DNA from: DATGUA01 sp035301545
GTDB lineage: Bacteria > Bacillota > Clostridia > Tissierellales > Tissierellaceae
NCBI GenBank assembly: GCA_035301545.1
Contig: DATGUA010000062.1
Coordinates: forward strand, 1 to 5,452
DNA: 5,452 nt
Reading direction: 5' to 3'
A program made the translations under genes and the position numbers. A model generated the notes under the pieces. That model saw only the letters and a list, made by a program, of their open reading frames with translations, made no database searches and had not been told where the DNA came from. Numbering within the stretch: position 1 is the stretch's first letter; every line of letters starts with the position of its first letter. Below are positions 4,871 through 5,452 of the stretch, piece after piece.

Positions 4871-5452
4871 ATGGCATTAGAACAATTAAAATCACCAAAA
4901 ACAGATGAAGAGGTAGTAATTATATCTACAAATCATGGAGATATAAAACTTAGACTATTTCCAAAAGTAGCACCAAAGGCAGTAGAAAATTTTAAAACTC
5001 ATATAGAAAATAATTATTATGATGGAGTTACATTTCATAGAGTAATGAATGAATTCATGATTCAAGGAGGAGATCCAGATGGCACAGGTAGAGGTGGGGA
5101 AAGTATTTGGGGAAAATCCTTTAAAGATGAATTCCATCCAGAATATCATAATTTTAGAGGTTCATTATCAATGGCTAATTCAGGACCTAATACAAATGGA
5201 AGTCAATTTTTCATAGTACAAAAAACAGAAGTAGAAAGAGGATTAATAGATCAGATGAAATCTCTAGGAGAAAAAGATGGATTTCCAGAAGGAGTAGCAG
5301 AAGCCTATGAGGAATTAGGTGGAACACCTTGGTTAGACTTCAAACATACTGTATTTGGTCATGTATATGAAGGAATGGATATAGTAGACAAGATAGCTAA
5401 TGTAGAAACAGGTTTAATGGATAAACCAGTAGAACCAGTTGTAATGGAGAAA
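4871..5452 (+). CDS. Cyclophilin-type peptidyl-prolyl cis-trans isomerase (3' end cut by window)
   Basis: 194 codons are present and the frame is still open at the window edge, probably only a few residues short of its end. It catalyses cis-trans isomerisation of Xaa-Pro bonds in protein folding. No signal peptide is seen, so it should be cytoplasmic. Cyclophilin motifs are all present: VTFHRVMNEFMIQGGDP (53-69) with the catalytic arginine R57, SLSMANSGPNTNGSQFFI (98-115), and TPWLDFKHTVFGHV (152-165) with the equivalent of the cyclosporin-binding tryptophan (W154) and H159. Compared with CypA there is an insertion of about 30 residues between FFIVQ and TPWLD, which I recall as common in Firmicutes members. 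The ATG is preceded by AGGAGTG (4857-4863) at 7-nt spacing. It follows the restriction relic by 56 AT-rich bp. Confidence 0.93.
   Translation, partial: MALEQLKSPKTDEEVVIISTNHGDIKLRLFPKVAPKAVENFKTHIENNYYDGVTFHRVMNEFMIQGGDPDGTGRGGESIWGKSFKDEFHPEYHNFRGSLSMANSGPNTNGSQFFIVQKTEVERGLIDQMKSLGEKDGFPEGVAEAYEELGGTPWLDFKHTVFGHVYEGMDIVDKIANVETGLMDKPVEPVVMEK

Noticed and set aside
4955..5149. Minus-strand frame of 64 codons within the cyclophilin gene
   Set aside because: It is antisense to the conserved cyclophilin core and has no family match.
5220..5330. Loop insertion of about 30 residues in the cyclophilin as a possible novelty
   Set aside because: Similar insertions before the TPWLD segment are, as far as I recall, common in cyclophilins of low-GC Gram-positive bacteria.
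1..5452. CRISPR array, rRNA, tRNA, insertion sequence or transposase
   Set aside because: No regularly spaced repeats, tRNA cloverleaf, rRNA-like conserved segments or transposase motifs were seen on either strand.

Overview
The window is AT-rich, with A/T-ending codons, strong AGGAGG-type ribosome binding sites and short intergenic gaps. Together with its gene content (a YugP-type zinc peptidase, an OmpR/HisKA two-component pair, SatD and a cyclophilin) this points to a low-GC Gram-positive bacterium, most likely of class Clostridia or Tissierellia. I cannot name the genus from sequence alone.

Layout, all genes on the + strand. (1) 1-2516 looks like an ordinary chromosomal block: a promoter region with an 11-bp-spaced direct repeat (13-29), a membrane zinc metallopeptidase (78-767), then an OmpR-family response regulator (817-1491) overlapping by 4 nt a sensor histidine kinase that starts with TTG (1488-2516). 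(2) 2517-3009 is a gene-poor stretch with a 25-bp-stem hairpin (2630-2685), a small terminator-like palindrome (2711-2733), a short relic reading frame that begins like hsdM (2809-2889) and two matching inverted repeats TTGCA-N8-TGCAA just upstream of satD. (3) 3010-4220 holds satD and a second reading frame encoding the C-terminal part of a DUF3307 membrane protein. That frame has no ATG/GTG/TTG start; it appears to begin at an ATA that overlaps the satD stop. (4) 4364-4814 is a broken type I restriction-modification locus: the first ~30 codons of hsdM joined to the 3' end of hsdR, with two further frame breaks. (5) 4871-5452 is a cyclophilin-type peptidyl-prolyl isomerase that runs off the window.

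How the parts may work together. The response regulator and kinase form one signalling unit. The kinase has almost no extracellular domain, so it probably senses within the membrane or through a partner. The direct repeat in front of the peptidase gene has the spacing typical of OmpR/PhoB-family sites and could be a target of this regulator. SatD looks like a two-part protein: an N-terminal domain whose motifs recall class III nucleotidyl cyclases, and a C-terminal helix-turn-helix that may bind the paired inverted repeats in its own promoter.

The stretch 2517-4870 behaves as an accessory site between two stable blocks. It carries two sequences that match at 23 of 25 positions, each an hsdM-like start, one on either side of the satD module. 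This suggests past gain, duplication and loss of a type I restriction system at this place.
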